Below are positions 8,953 to 26,391 of a stretch of DNA of 64,000 bases, piece after piece. A program made the position numbers and the translations under genes. Positions within the stretch are counted from its first letter, which is position 1; each line of letters starts with the position of its first letter. Under the pieces are notes generated by a model that was given only the letters and a program-made list of their open reading frames with translations, made no database searches and had not been told where the DNA came from. This DNA is from Corynebacterium freiburgense (GTDB taxonomy: Bacteria > Actinomycetota > Actinomycetes > Mycobacteriales > Mycobacteriaceae), in NCBI RefSeq assembly GCF_030408815.1, contig NZ_CP047355.1:2852001-2916000 (forward strand), written 5' to 3'.

Positions 8953-9017
8953 TGGTTGGTGGGGTGGGTGTTGGTTGTTGATACTGTGTAGTGGACGCGT
9001 GGCGTGGTGTGGTGTGG
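8953..9017 (-). other. 23S-5S spacer with 23S processing stalk strand
   Basis: The transcript of this 65-nt spacer contains CGTCCACTACACAGTATCAA, which is largely complementary to TTGAACTGTATAGTGGACG in the 16S-23S spacer (about 12180-12204). Together they would pair as the long stem that encloses 23S rRNA and is normally cut by RNase III. Confidence 0.6.
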
Positions 9018-13938
<4,921 letters not shown>

Positions 13939-14179
13939 AAAAAAGAACAATCAGCTCAAACAATCATGAAAAGCCAACATCCCAACAAAAACAAACAACC
14001 AACAAAAACAATCAGTTGCCCAAAAAAACAAAAACAAAAAAACAGTCGAAAACCAAGTCCCAACCATCCACCATGACCAGCCACACGCCAGCTCACGAAG
14101 CATGAACCCCGCCAGCAACACACAACCAACCACAACAAACAGCCAAAACAAACCAATCAACCACAACAAACAAACATGG

Positions 14180-14203
14180 CACACTATCGAGTTCTCAAAC
14201 AAC
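14180..14203 (-). promoter_or_regulatory. rrn leader antitermination/processing motif, copy 1
   Basis: On the minus strand the leader reads GTTGTTTGAGAACTCGATAG followed by TGTG. This closely matches the GTTTGAGAACTCAATAGTG element (boxB/boxA-type nut site) of mycobacterial rrn leaders, which recruits Nus factors. It lies about 240 nt upstream of the 16S 5' end and is inside the repeated segment. Confidence 0.75.
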
Positions 14204-14353
14204 ACATTCCACAACAAGGAACTGCAAAGCAGCACTTGCAGTGTAAGATTGCCACTAATGGACGTCGAAAATTCGACGAACATTCCATTTGGCTTAGCCA
14301 ACACAAAGATTATCTCTTACTAAACAGATACGTTTCTTGCGCTGACTCGTTCT

Positions 14354-14382
14354 AATCTACACAACGCCCTTGACCTTGACAA
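14354..14382 (-). promoter_or_regulatory. rrn operon 1 promoter
   Basis: On the minus strand, TTGTCA (14377-14382), exactly 17 bp, then TAGATT (14354-14359). The same hexamers and spacing occur before operon 2 although the surrounding sequence differs, which argues for selection. A TATAAT hexamer at 14413-14418 (minus) may mark a further upstream promoter, but its best -35 (TTGAAG) is only 15 bp away. Confidence 0.8.
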
Positions 14383-14415
14383 ATCCGCAGGTAGAACTGT
14401 TTTTCTGAGAGAATT

Positions 14416-14457
14416 ATAAAAAACCCCTGACGGCTTCAAAGTGAAACCAATCAGGGG
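14416..14457 (-). terminator. Terminator of the DUF2871 gene
   Basis: TCAGGGG (14451-14457) pairs with CCCCTGA (14424-14430); on the minus strand the stem is followed by TTTTTTATAA. It begins 14 bp after the DUF2871 stop and insulates that gene from the rrn promoter immediately downstream. Confidence 0.85.
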
Positions 14458-14470
14458 CTACATTGTCCAA

Positions 14471-14893
14471 CTACGCAGTCTTGGATACTCGCTTAATCTG
14501 CTTATTCAAAATCATGAAGTAAAGGACAATTCCGACTGTCAGGATAATATGCCCTAATCCAGAAATCCCAGCTAACGCAGGTGACATTACAAAGTTTGGG
14601 TCCCATACTTGATTGATTCCCTTAAACGTCATCATGCCAGCCGTCCAAAGCACACCAATATTGTAAGTCCAGAAAAATGCGTTAAAACGACTGTTTTCGG
14701 AAAGCTTCAACGTTGCATTCAAAGCAATCGCAATAAGGAAAAAGAACATCCCCAGAACCAACAGGTGCGTATGCAAGGTTGAAAGCCGGGTTGGACCAAA
14801 GTATTCATTAAAACGACCAAACTCCCGATAGAACACACCGGAAACCAGACCTAGCACTGCATACGTGGCTGCAGCTGAAAACAGTTTTTGCAT
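14471..14893 (-). CDS. DUF2871 family membrane protein
   Basis: A 140-aa integral membrane protein with four predicted helices (about residues 7-24, 40-62, 74-92 and 110-132). The motif YxxLGLVSGVFYREF at the N-terminus and LHTHLLVLGMFFF around residue 40 are hallmarks of DUF2871. The paired histidines in THLLVLGM resemble those of heme-copper-oxidase-related small proteins, but no function has been established for the family. The ATG is followed by a typical MQKLF start. It is one of three genes isolated between the two rRNA operons. Confidence 0.8.
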   Translation of the reverse strand: MQKLFSAAATYAVLGLVSGVFYREFGRFNEYFGPTRLSTLHTHLLVLGMFFFLIAIALNATLKLSENSRFNAFFWTYNIGVLWTAGMMTFKGINQVWDPNFVMSPALAGISGLGHIILTVGIVLYFMILNKQIKRVSKTA

Positions 14894-15046
14894 GTCATTA
14901 TTGTAAGACGCTGCGAGCCATAATCACTTCCACCCTCAGAGTGCTCTTTCCATCAACCAGAGGATGCAAACCAGTGCAACTACCGTAGATATTGTTGCTT
15001 CGAAAAGCCGAACCCACAAAGGTCTACATGGCGCAAATTCAATGAC

Positions 15047-15949
15047 TCAGAGCATTCTTGTTTTTACAGTAGACGTGAACATTTTTGGATCGTCAACGGC
15101 GCAATAAACACTATTTGAAAAGCACGATGCAGTATCGCCCAATCCTAAAATAGGCTCGCGTAATCGAATCTGAACATTGGTATCACTTCCATGTTTAATT
15201 ACTGCATTACCGTCACTCACTGACAAAAACTTATTTTCCCAAGTCCTATGGATCGCAGAAATTGATGCGATGTCCTTAAGTTCAATCCTTATCTTCGCCA
15301 ATAAACCAACTCTAAGTACCAGGTGGCCATCATGAAGATAGTGCGGATTAATCCGAAACGATAGAAAAAATAGCACCAACCAAATCGCGCCGTAGATAGA
15401 TAAGACGATTACTATGATTCGTACCGTATTCCACGGCACAATTACTTCAACAACTGCAATCTCAACGATAGAAACAATAAGAAGGGCGATAAATACTGCT
15501 CGTTGTTCGCTTCCATAACGGAAAGTGATGGCACCGTCAGGTACGTTTATCTTGCGGCGTACCAAAAAGCTTATAAGCCTCCACATATCCAATTCATGTT
15601 TGGCCAACTTTAATATTGGGCGTGGAAGGATCTCAGCAAAAAACACCCCGGCCGATGCATTAAAGCTAGCACCCTGAGCACGAGATTCTCGATAACGCCG
15701 AATACCTTGGCCCACAAAGAACATAAACAACAGGCCAATAAGGAATTCAAGGATGATAGTGATAAACACCGCGTTTTTGATATTGATAATGTCAAAGTAA
15801 GCTAAAAATACATTAATCGCTATAACTAATAAAGTAGATAATCTCAAAACCCTGCGGAAATAACTCATTTTTACTCGCTTTGAGATCTCTATATCATATC
15901 CTTGTGCTAACAACCTTACCATCAGAGCCAAGAGCTTTAATTGCTGCAT
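15047..15949 (-). CDS. Membrane protein with a C-terminal PH-like domain (hypothetical)
   Basis: A 300-aa protein not recognised by name. It has two adjacent hydrophobic helices at about residues 35-80, a cytoplasmic stretch rich in basic residues, and a second helix pair at about 150-195. The C-terminal hundred residues include a beta-rich stretch (DGHLVLRVGLLAKIRIELKD, then ISAIH) with the look of a bacterial PH domain. ATG codons at residues 1, 10 and 28 are possible starts; MSYFRRVLRL at residue 28 is a credible alternative. AT content is higher than in the neighbouring genes. Confidence 0.6.
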   Translation of the reverse strand: MQQLKLLALMVRLLAQGYDIEISKRVKMSYFRRVLRLSTLLVIAINVFLAYFDIINIKNAVFITIILEFLIGLLFMFFVGQGIRRYRESRAQGASFNASAGVFFAEILPRPILKLAKHELDMWRLISFLVRRKINVPDGAITFRYGSEQRAVFIALLIVSIVEIAVVEVIVPWNTVRIIVIVLSIYGAIWLVLFFLSFRINPHYLHDGHLVLRVGLLAKIRIELKDIASISAIHRTWENKFLSVSDGNAVIKHGSDTNVQIRLREPILGLGDTASCFSNSVYCAVDDPKMFTSTVKTRML

Positions 15950-16063
15950 GACTCTACGCTGCTTGCAGAGATATTCAGGGCTCTTGCTTTACTTCACGAC
16001 GTCCCTTTTACGAAAGTTACAATCGCCTGCTGCACTCCACGGCGTAGATCGATTATCTGATAA

Positions 16064-16471
16064 TCAATCAATATGCACACAACGGAATGATCCTTGAACT
16101 TTTATTGGAGTTCCCATCCCCTGGCTACTTAAACCTTCAAATACAAAGTCGTTTCCATTTTTCGTCACCGGCAGGCTGCTCGCTGAAAAATCATATTCGC
16201 GGTGACGTGCTGCAACATCAACCATATTGTCTTTGTGCTTGAATTCGATGTAACGCGGCTCTTCGTCATTATCTCGCTGGTCGATAACAACTTTGATAGC
16301 ACCGCTTTCTATATCTTTAGTGCACTTGATTATAGAGCCACTAAAACTACTTGATACCCCCGAAAAACTTACATACGCGCTATTTACATTTTCGAAACTA
16401 CATGCGACAAGGCTAGTGACGAAAGCACAGATCGCCACTCCCCCTGCGAAATAGCGGACACATAACTTCAT
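16064..16471 (-). CDS. Putative lipoprotein, LpqH-like
   Basis: A 135-aa secreted protein. Residues 1-24 form a lipoprotein signal peptide with basic start, hydrophobic core and lipobox LVAC, so Cys24 would be lipidated and the protein anchored outside the membrane. The mature part has a repeated beta pattern, a Cys pair (IIKC at about residue 50 and FRC near the end) and the block LPVTKNGNDFVFEGLSSQG. These resemble the mycobacterial 19-kDa antigen family (LpqH), whose members are cell-surface lipoproteins with one disulphide. The similarity is by pattern only. It lies about 50 bp from the second rRNA repeat. Confidence 0.65.
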   Translation of the reverse strand: MKLCVRYFAGGVAICAFVTSLVACSFENVNSAYVSFSGVSSSFSGSIIKCTKDIESGAIKVVIDQRDNDEEPRYIEFKHKDNMVDVAARHREYDFSASSLPVTKNGNDFVFEGLSSQGMGTPIKVQGSFRCVHID

Positions 16472-16529
16472 GTTCTTTAGATTGGAAATCTGCCATAAAA
16501 GTTACACGTACCATGTTGTGGGTATGGGT

Positions 16530-16556
16530 AAAGCCCAACCGTGGTGGTTGGGCTTT
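16530..16556 (-). terminator. rrn operon 2 terminator
   Basis: Identical to the copy-1 hairpin (AAAGCCCAACC / GGTTGGGCTTT). Here it is followed on the minus strand by the LpqH-like gene rather than by a convergent gene. Confidence 0.8.
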
Positions 16557-16568
16557 GTGGGTTGTGGT

Positions 16569-16684
16569 GTCGGCGGTGTCCTACTCTCCCACACACTTCC
16601 GTGTGCAGTACCATTGGCGCTGGTGGGCTTAGCTTCCGGGTTCGGGATGGGTCCGGGCGTTTCCCCGCCGCTGTTGCCACCGAC
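16569..16684 (-). rRNA. rrf: 5S ribosomal RNA, copy 2
   Basis: Same sequence as copy 1 in the bases compared, with the helix I pairing GTCGGTGG / CCGCCGAC. Confidence 0.95.
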
Positions 16685-16749
16685 TGGTTGGTGGGGTGGG
16701 TGTTGGTTGTTGATACTGTGTAGTGGACGCGTGGCGTGGTGTGGTGTGG

Positions 16750-21670
<4,921 letters not shown>

Positions 21671-21911
21671 AAAAAGAACAATCAGCTCAAACAATCATGA
21701 AAAGCCAACATCCCAACAAAAACAAACAACCAACAAAAACAATCAGTTGCCCAAAAAAACAAAAAACAAAAAAACAGTCGAAAACCAAGTCCCAACCATC
21801 CACCATGACCAGCCACACGCCAGCTCACGAAGCATGAACCCCGCCAGCAACACACAACCAACCACAACAAACAGCCAAAACAAACCAATCAACCACAACA
21901 AACAAACATGG

Positions 21912-21935
21912 CACACTATCGAGTTCTCAAACAAC
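21912..21935 (-). promoter_or_regulatory. rrn leader antitermination/processing motif, copy 2
   Basis: Same GTTTGAGAACTCGATAGTG element as in copy 1, close to the end of the repeated segment and about 110 nt downstream of the operon-2 promoter. Confidence 0.75.
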
Positions 21936-22044
21936 ACATTCCACAACAACAAGTCCCTCTAACTAAAGGAACCCCAGTCGTGCAGTATTTTCAGCCTGCA
22001 TAATTACACAATCTCTTGCGCCTTCTGCCCTGCTGACCTGAACC

Positions 22045-22073
22045 AATCTACACAGCCAATATTTTCTTGACAA
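22045..22073 (-). promoter_or_regulatory. rrn operon 2 promoter
   Basis: On the minus strand, TTGTCA (22068-22073), 17 bp, TAGATT (22045-22050). Spacer sequences of the two operons are different while hexamers and distance are the same. The AAAAAGCTTTTT palindrome just upstream (about 22084-22096) could act as an UP-like element. Confidence 0.8.
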
Positions 22074-22218
22074 ATCCCGAGGTAAAAAGCTTTTTCGCCC
22101 CGTTTATTTTGCCCGACATGAAGTTCCAGCAACCCAATTGAAAAAGTGGTCTATCAGAGCTGTAATTCGACCAAATTAGTGGACTAAATCACCTTCACTC
22201 TATCGAGTTTAACCGCCA

Positions 22219-22593
22219 CTACTGATACATTCCTCGGCTTTCTGCCACTCGGTCGATAAATGAATGAAGCTCTGCCCTATCCATGTCTAGCCGTACCGCT
22301 TCATCAATGAGCGGTGCTAAATATCCAGCCGCAAACTCTTCACGGCGTCGTGAAACAATTGCTTTCTTGGCCCCCTGGGTTACAAACATTCCAATACCGC
22401 GTTTCTTTTCCAAGACTCCTATATCTACCAATAGGCCCAAACCTTTTCGCGCCGTGGCTGGATTAATTTGGTGAAACACAGCTAGATCATTTGTCGAAGG
22501 TGCACGTGCACCCTCAGATAATGAGCCATCAACGATTGAATCTTCGATAAAAGTTGCAATTTGGCGAAACAGTGGTGCTGTAGCTTCATCCAT
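22219..22593 (-). CDS. GntR-family regulator, YtrA type
   Basis: A 124-aa protein with an N-terminal winged helix (residues 8-72, PLFRQIATFIEDSIVDGSL then the recognition region PSTNDLAVFHQINPATARKGL). The short C-terminal helical tail of about 50 residues is typical of the YtrA subfamily, which lacks a large effector domain. YtrA regulators normally repress a downstream ABC transporter encoded in the same operon. Here the next thing downstream is the second rRNA operon, so the usual partner is missing. The intergenic region above it has a direct repeat ATGTAC-N7-ATGTAC (22631-22649) that might be an operator. Confidence 0.85.
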   Translation of the reverse strand: MDEATAPLFRQIATFIEDSIVDGSLSEGARAPSTNDLAVFHQINPATARKGLGLLVDIGVLEKKRGIGMFVTQGAKKAIVSRRREEFAAGYLAPLIDEAVRLDMDRAELHSFIDRVAESRGMYQ

Positions 22594-22914
22594 TTACTTA
22601 TTCCAACTCTAGATAGCTAGTAAATTACTTATGTACTCAACTAATGTACCAGGATTACTTGCCAGTAAAATTGCCCACAACCCAAATGCGTGCCATAAAT
22701 CGGGCGACATCCTTTTATAGAAATGCCAGCTTCTGCGGCTATTTTTAGATATTTGCCCACCCCTTACGTCAAGACACTTCCCCCAGTACACAACCCATTT
22801 TCAAAATCACAAGTGCCCCATAAACACGCACCTAACTTCGACGAGACCCCCCACCATAGGGCACACTAGAACTCAAACTGACTTAAATACACTAATGAAC
22901 GGAAATTAGGAGCC
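22594..22914. other. Divergent intergenic region between gntR and NYN gene
   Basis: These 321 bases separate divergent genes and should hold both promoters. A direct repeat ATGTAC (22631-22636 and 22644-22649) lies near the gntR side. No credible coding sequence is seen; the 60-aa ORF at 22609-22791 lacks a ribosome-binding site and any recognisable feature. Confidence 0.45.
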
Positions 22915-24333
22915 ATGCTTGAGCGCACAACTGTCTTCGTTGACACCTCTTATCTTCTTGCGAGTTTTTATAATTCATGGGAAACAGGAGCTCGTGCACA
23001 ATTAGAAATCGATCTACCAGAGGTAGTAAATGTTCTTGGCACTATGATCCATGAACAATTAGGCCAACCAATACAGCGACAACTTTGGTATGACGGCATC
23101 CCGGAATCCGGGCCACACCGATATCAGCGGGCGCTTCGAACCTGCGATGGTGTTCAACTACGTGCAGGTCAACTCATAGAATGGGGAGAACGCCGCACGC
23201 AAAAAGCCGTGGATACTCGTCTGGTGGCTGATATGGTGCTGGCCGGCGTGAGGGGCACATGCTCAGATATTGTTCTTGTTTCTGGTGACGCAGATATGAT
23301 CCCTGGCGTTCAAGAAGCAACAGCTGCGGGTGTCCGCGTGCATCTGTATGGCTTTGGGTGGGACTCCATGTCGTCAGCCCTTCGGCACGCTTGCGATTCC
23401 ACAACAATCCTCGACCCTCGCGAAGACTTCGCTGACTGTATGCAACTTCAAGTACTGGAGGGCCCTCTTCCGCCCACAGTGCGATGTAAGCCGGTCGGTG
23501 ATATTGAACCTGATGAAGAAGCAGGTCCTACATCAGTACCTGAGTTTATCGCATCCGAATTCTCTATCTCTGAACAAGAACGAATTGTTGTAAGTAACCA
23601 TACAGCTTCTATTCAAAGCAATACAGAAGGTGATTATCAGCCAATTCCTCCAGAGGCAATGGAAGTTGAAACCGAAGAAGAAGATCACCTTTCAGCAGTA
23701 GAAGCCGAGCTACAAACGGCAATAACACACTCGCACTCATCTGAAAACACGATAGCTGACTCAGCGAACACCCAAGATACCGTTACTACCGAAACCAGTG
23801 CCGAAGCACAGGTTGCTTTTACAGAAGCCAGTTCTACAGAACTTGCTACACCAGTCGAATCCGCCAAGCAAGCAACTGAGCCACCAGCAAATGGGGGAAC
23901 ACCAACATCTCAGGACTTTAATGAAGCGGAAGTCGATCCTGCACCTAGGCCATCACCTGCTTCAATACCTAAATCAACGTCTCGGCCAAATCCCTCAATG
24001 ATGGCTCCTCGCCGAAAGCTTCGCTCCCGCTATGTCCCTCTTCCCAACGAGGTTTGGGCATCTGCTGGTGTGCAGACCCCATTTGATGTCGGGCAGCAAT
24101 ACGCTTCCTGGTGGTATGAAAATGCTGCATCGAATGAACAGCGCGATAAAGCCCATTTACTTTCCGGAGGTGGACTACCACCTGAAATAGACCGCCCGCT
24201 CCTCCAATTTGCTTGTGAAACACTCCACGAATACACATTGTCAGAATCCCAACGTGTGAGCCTTCGTGATGGTTTTCACTCCGGTATTCGCGGGGTCTTA
24301 ATTAACCTTACAAACCGTAAAAACCCATCATAA
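22915..24333 (+). CDS. NYN-domain (PIN-like) putative ribonuclease
   Basis: A 472-aa protein in three parts. Residues 1-165 form a NYN/LabA-DUF88 domain: TVFVDTSYLL (Asp10), AVDTRLVADMVL and VLVSGDADMIP supply the acidic metal site of this PIN-like nuclease fold. Residues about 190-360 are a low-complexity acidic Ser/Thr/Glu/Pro-rich linker. Residues about 370-472 form a conserved-looking helical domain (PNEVWASAGVQTPFDVGQQYASWW). AGGAG precedes the ATG. NYN proteins are expected to cut structured or ribosome-associated RNA; the target is unknown. The gene converges on pspA and shares its terminator hairpin. Confidence 0.85.
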   Translation: MLERTTVFVDTSYLLASFYNSWETGARAQLEIDLPEVVNVLGTMIHEQLGQPIQRQLWYDGIPESGPHRYQRALRTCDGVQLRAGQLIEWGERRTQKAVDTRLVADMVLAGVRGTCSDIVLVSGDADMIPGVQEATAAGVRVHLYGFGWDSMSSALRHACDSTTILDPREDFADCMQLQVLEGPLPPTVRCKPVGDIEPDEEAGPTSVPEFIASEFSISEQERIVVSNHTASIQSNTEGDYQPIPPEAMEVETEEEDHLSAVEAELQTAITHSHSSENTIADSANTQDTVTTETSAEAQVAFTEASSTELATPVESAKQATEPPANGGTPTSQDFNEAEVDPAPRPSPASIPKSTSRPNPSMMAPRRKLRSRYVPLPNEVWASAGVQTPFDVGQQYASWWYENAASNEQRDKAHLLSGGGLPPEIDRPLLQFACETLHEYTLSESQRVSLRDGFHSGIRGVLINLTNRKNPS

Positions 24334-24340
24334 GTCCAAA

Positions 24341-24378
24341 AATGCCCACCTTGAACATTTGAAGGTGGGCATTTTTTT
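24341..24378. terminator. Bidirectional terminator between NYN gene and pspA
   Basis: AATGCCCACCTT (24341-24352) pairs with AAGGTGGGCATT (24362-24373). Plus-strand reading continues into a run of seven T. The minus strand has five T on the opposite side. The pspA stop codon at 24377-24379 lies in the T run. Confidence 0.9.
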
Positions 24379-25333
24379 AGAATGTTGGGCGTTCGTTTTT
24401 AGGAATTCGGCCTGATTCCCAATCTGCGGTGGGAGTACGCTCACTGGCACCATGATCAGGCTCGTGATCAATTTCCGCATCTACTGTATCGCTGCTATTC
24501 CGATCAGCACTGCCGTTCGAGTTTTCTGGCTGCACTTGTCCTGTTTCTTCAACGGTGTCTGTAGTGGCAGAGGTCTCATTTGAAGTTTCTGGTGTATGTG
24601 CTTCTGCAGCGTCGTTTTGCGTACCAGCCTCCAATTCGGCGGTTTTCTCCGCCGCAAGTTGAGCTCGGATTTCATCTAGGCGCGCGCTTGCTTGGAAGTC
24701 ACTCCGGCCAGCGGCAATTTCCTGCATTCGGTCGGAAACAGAGTTCTCGGCGAGTTCTTGAGCACCAAGTGCATTGGCGTATCGTCGTTCGATTTTTTCG
24801 CGTACTGCGTCTAGGGTGGGCACACTTGCATCTGGACGGGCTGCCATACTTTCCATAGTGCCCATAGCCTGTACATTTGCTTGCTGCATGGCAGCCTGGT
24901 CCGCTTGAGCCTGCAATTGGGTGAATTGCGCCATCTGATCTTGTAAACGCAATTCAGATTCCTTCACCATTTGTTGCGCTTTAGTCGCCGCGTCGACTGC
25001 TTGCGCATGCATGGTCTTTGCGTCTTGCAATTGTTGCTCAACAGTCACCAATTGGGTGGCATAGATTTCTGCTACTTGGTTATCACCCGCACTAATTGCG
25101 GCGCGAGCTTGGCCTTCTAGTTTCTTTTGCTCTTCCTGCAGCCGGTGAAGCTTCATTTCCCACTGTCGTCGATCTCCAAGCAAGACCGCAGCATGTTCAA
25201 CTATTGTTTTATGCTGTCTTTTCGCTTCATTCGCCGCTTGCTGGAGCTGAATTTTCGGATCAGCGTTTTCATCAATAGCGTGATCAAGTGACGCGGTGAG
25301 GTATTTCCAACCTTTGCTAAATGGATTTGCCAT
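24377..25333 (-). CDS. pspA: PspA/IM30-family phage-shock protein
   Basis: A 318-aa protein. Residues 1-220 are almost wholly alpha-helical with long coiled coils (for example KLHRLQEEQKKLEGQARAAI and LRLQDQMAQFTQLQAQADQ), starting with an amphipathic N-terminal helix NPFSKGWKYLTASLDHAI. This is the PspA/Vipp1 (ESCRT-III-like) membrane-remodelling fold. The last 90 residues are an acidic, Thr/Glu/Ser-rich disordered tail, longer than in enterobacterial PspA (about 222 aa) but common in Actinobacteria. It should bind stressed membrane from the cytoplasmic side. No pspBC genes adjoin it; a PspC-domain protein is encoded at 3794-4798. Confidence 0.93.
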   Translation of the reverse strand: MANPFSKGWKYLTASLDHAIDENADPKIQLQQAANEAKRQHKTIVEHAAVLLGDRRQWEMKLHRLQEEQKKLEGQARAAISAGDNQVAEIYATQLVTVEQQLQDAKTMHAQAVDAATKAQQMVKESELRLQDQMAQFTQLQAQADQAAMQQANVQAMGTMESMAARPDASVPTLDAVREKIERRYANALGAQELAENSVSDRMQEIAAGRSDFQASARLDEIRAQLAAEKTAELEAGTQNDAAEAHTPETSNETSATTDTVEETGQVQPENSNGSADRNSSDTVDAEIDHEPDHGASERTPTADWESGRIPKNERPTF

Positions 25334-25437
25334 AAGAACCTAGCCCGCCTTTCTTAGGGGAGTTCGAAAGGGTAAATTTGGCCCCCATCCTACGCACCTT
25401 TATGTTTGTGCACATATAAGTAATACACATAAAACAA

Positions 25438-25472
25438 CCCCAACCCTTAGCGTGGTGCCAATGTGGTTGGGG
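25438..25472 (-). terminator. Terminator of trxA
   Basis: CCCCAACC (25438-25445) pairs with GGTTGGGG (25465-25472). On the minus strand the stem is followed by TTGTTTTATG, 30 bp past the thioredoxin stop. Confidence 0.75.
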
Positions 25473-25501
25473 GTATCAACATCATTATGGGGGAGATGTT
25501 G

Positions 25502-25870
25502 TTATTGGTTGTTTTGCTGTTCTGCGATTTGGCGGCGGACATCCTCCATATCGAGTGCTTGAACCTGTCCGATAAGGTCCTCCAGTGCTGGCGCTGGAAG
25601 CGCGCCTGCTTCGCGGAATACCATGATGCCATCCCGGAAAATCATAAGCGTTGGAATTGATTGGATTTGCAGGGCAGCTGCAATGCCTTGATTCGCCTCG
25701 GTGTCTAGTTTTGCAAACACCATGTCTGGATGGGCTTCGGATACTTTTTCAAAGATAGGGCCAAAGCGCTGACATGGGCCGCACCATTCAGCCCAGCAGT
25801 CTAGAAGTACGATTCCATCTTGTGAAACAACAGATTCAAATGTCTCGTCGGTGATATCAATTGTGGCCAT
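25502..25870 (-). CDS. trxA: Thioredoxin
   Basis: A 122-aa cytoplasmic thioredoxin with the active-site motif WCGPC (Cys30 and Cys33) and the cis-proline loop SIPTL. The length is about 15 residues above the minimal fold because of a C-terminal helix ending in AEQQNNQ. It would reduce protein disulphides with electrons from thioredoxin reductase, which is not in this window. AAGGGA precedes the ATG. The gene has its own terminator and is divergent from copZ. Confidence 0.95.
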   Translation of the reverse strand: MATIDITDETFESVVSQDGIVLLDCWAEWCGPCQRFGPIFEKVSEAHPDMVFAKLDTEANQGIAAALQIQSIPTLMIFRDGIMVFREAGALPAPALEDLIGQVQALDMEDVRRQIAEQQNNQ

Positions 25871-25990
25871 TAAAGGTTCCCTTCTTATGGTGTTCAGATT
25901 GACCAGTAGTGTTTTCCATGGAGTCCAACAGGAAATCGGCGTATTTCATTCCAATGTGGATGTGCTTACATATGAGGTACTGGTCTAGGT

Positions 25991-26027
25991 TTGCCATCAT
26001 AGACATCTCACCGTATACAGGATACGG
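25991..26027 (+). promoter_or_regulatory. copZA promoter with palindromic operator
   Basis: TTGCCA (25991-25996), 17 bp, TATACA (26014-26019) forms a good vegetative promoter upstream of copZ. The perfect inverted repeat CCGTAT-N5-ATACGG (26011-26027) covers the -10 box, the position expected for a repressor. A further half-site ACCGTAT recurs at 26048-26054. The cognate regulator is not in the window. Confidence 0.6.
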
Positions 26028-26095
26028 ATAATATGATGAAGTTTCTTACCGTATTGAATTATTGATCTCCCTTTTCCTAGATAAGGATCCCTAGA

Positions 26096-26299
26096 ATGAC
26101 CACGAAAACATACACAGTTTCTGGAATGACCTGCGGACATTGCGCGCAAGCCGTGAAGGAAGAAATTTCTGCATTGGCTGGCATTGAAGGCGTTGAAGTT
26201 GATGTAGCAGCAGGTACCGTTTCGGTATCTGGCGCTGATTTCACTGACGCAGCAATATCGGAAGCCGTAGAGGAAGCTGGCTACACCGTAGTAAGCTAA
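26096..26299 (+). CDS. copZ: Copper chaperone, heavy-metal-associated domain
   Basis: A 67-aa single HMA domain with the metal-binding motif GMTCGHC. It should bind Cu(I) in the cytoplasm and pass it to the P-type ATPase encoded 92 bp downstream on the same strand. AAGGA lies nine bases before the ATG. A GC-rich hairpin between the two genes may reduce readthrough, so that the chaperone is made in excess of the pump. Confidence 0.93.
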   Translation: MTTKTYTVSGMTCGHCAQAVKEEISALAGIEGVEVDVAAGTVSVSGADFTDAAISEAVEEAGYTVVS

Positions 26300-26316
26300 G
26301 CCTTAGTTTTGGATCG

Positions 26317-26345
26317 CCCGCGGAATGCATCTATAGCTCCGCGGG
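26317..26345 (+). terminator. Intercistronic hairpin between copZ and copA
   Basis: CCCGCGG (26317-26323) and CCGCGGG (26339-26345) form a strong 7-bp stem followed by TTATTA. With only scattered T residues it is more likely a leaky terminator or mRNA stabiliser than a full stop. Confidence 0.5.
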
Positions 26346-26391
26346 TTATTACGTATGTAGGCCATATTGATTACAAATTTGAGGTTGCACA

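Noticed and set aside
13950..14220. A/C-rich low-complexity stretch as a CRISPR leader or microsatellite
   Set aside because: It is the 16S leader of the rRNA operon; no regularly spaced repeats of CRISPR size are present.
24580..24858. 92-aa plus-strand ORF antisense to pspA
   Set aside because: It is a shadow frame of the PspA coding sequence with no ribosome-binding site or domain.
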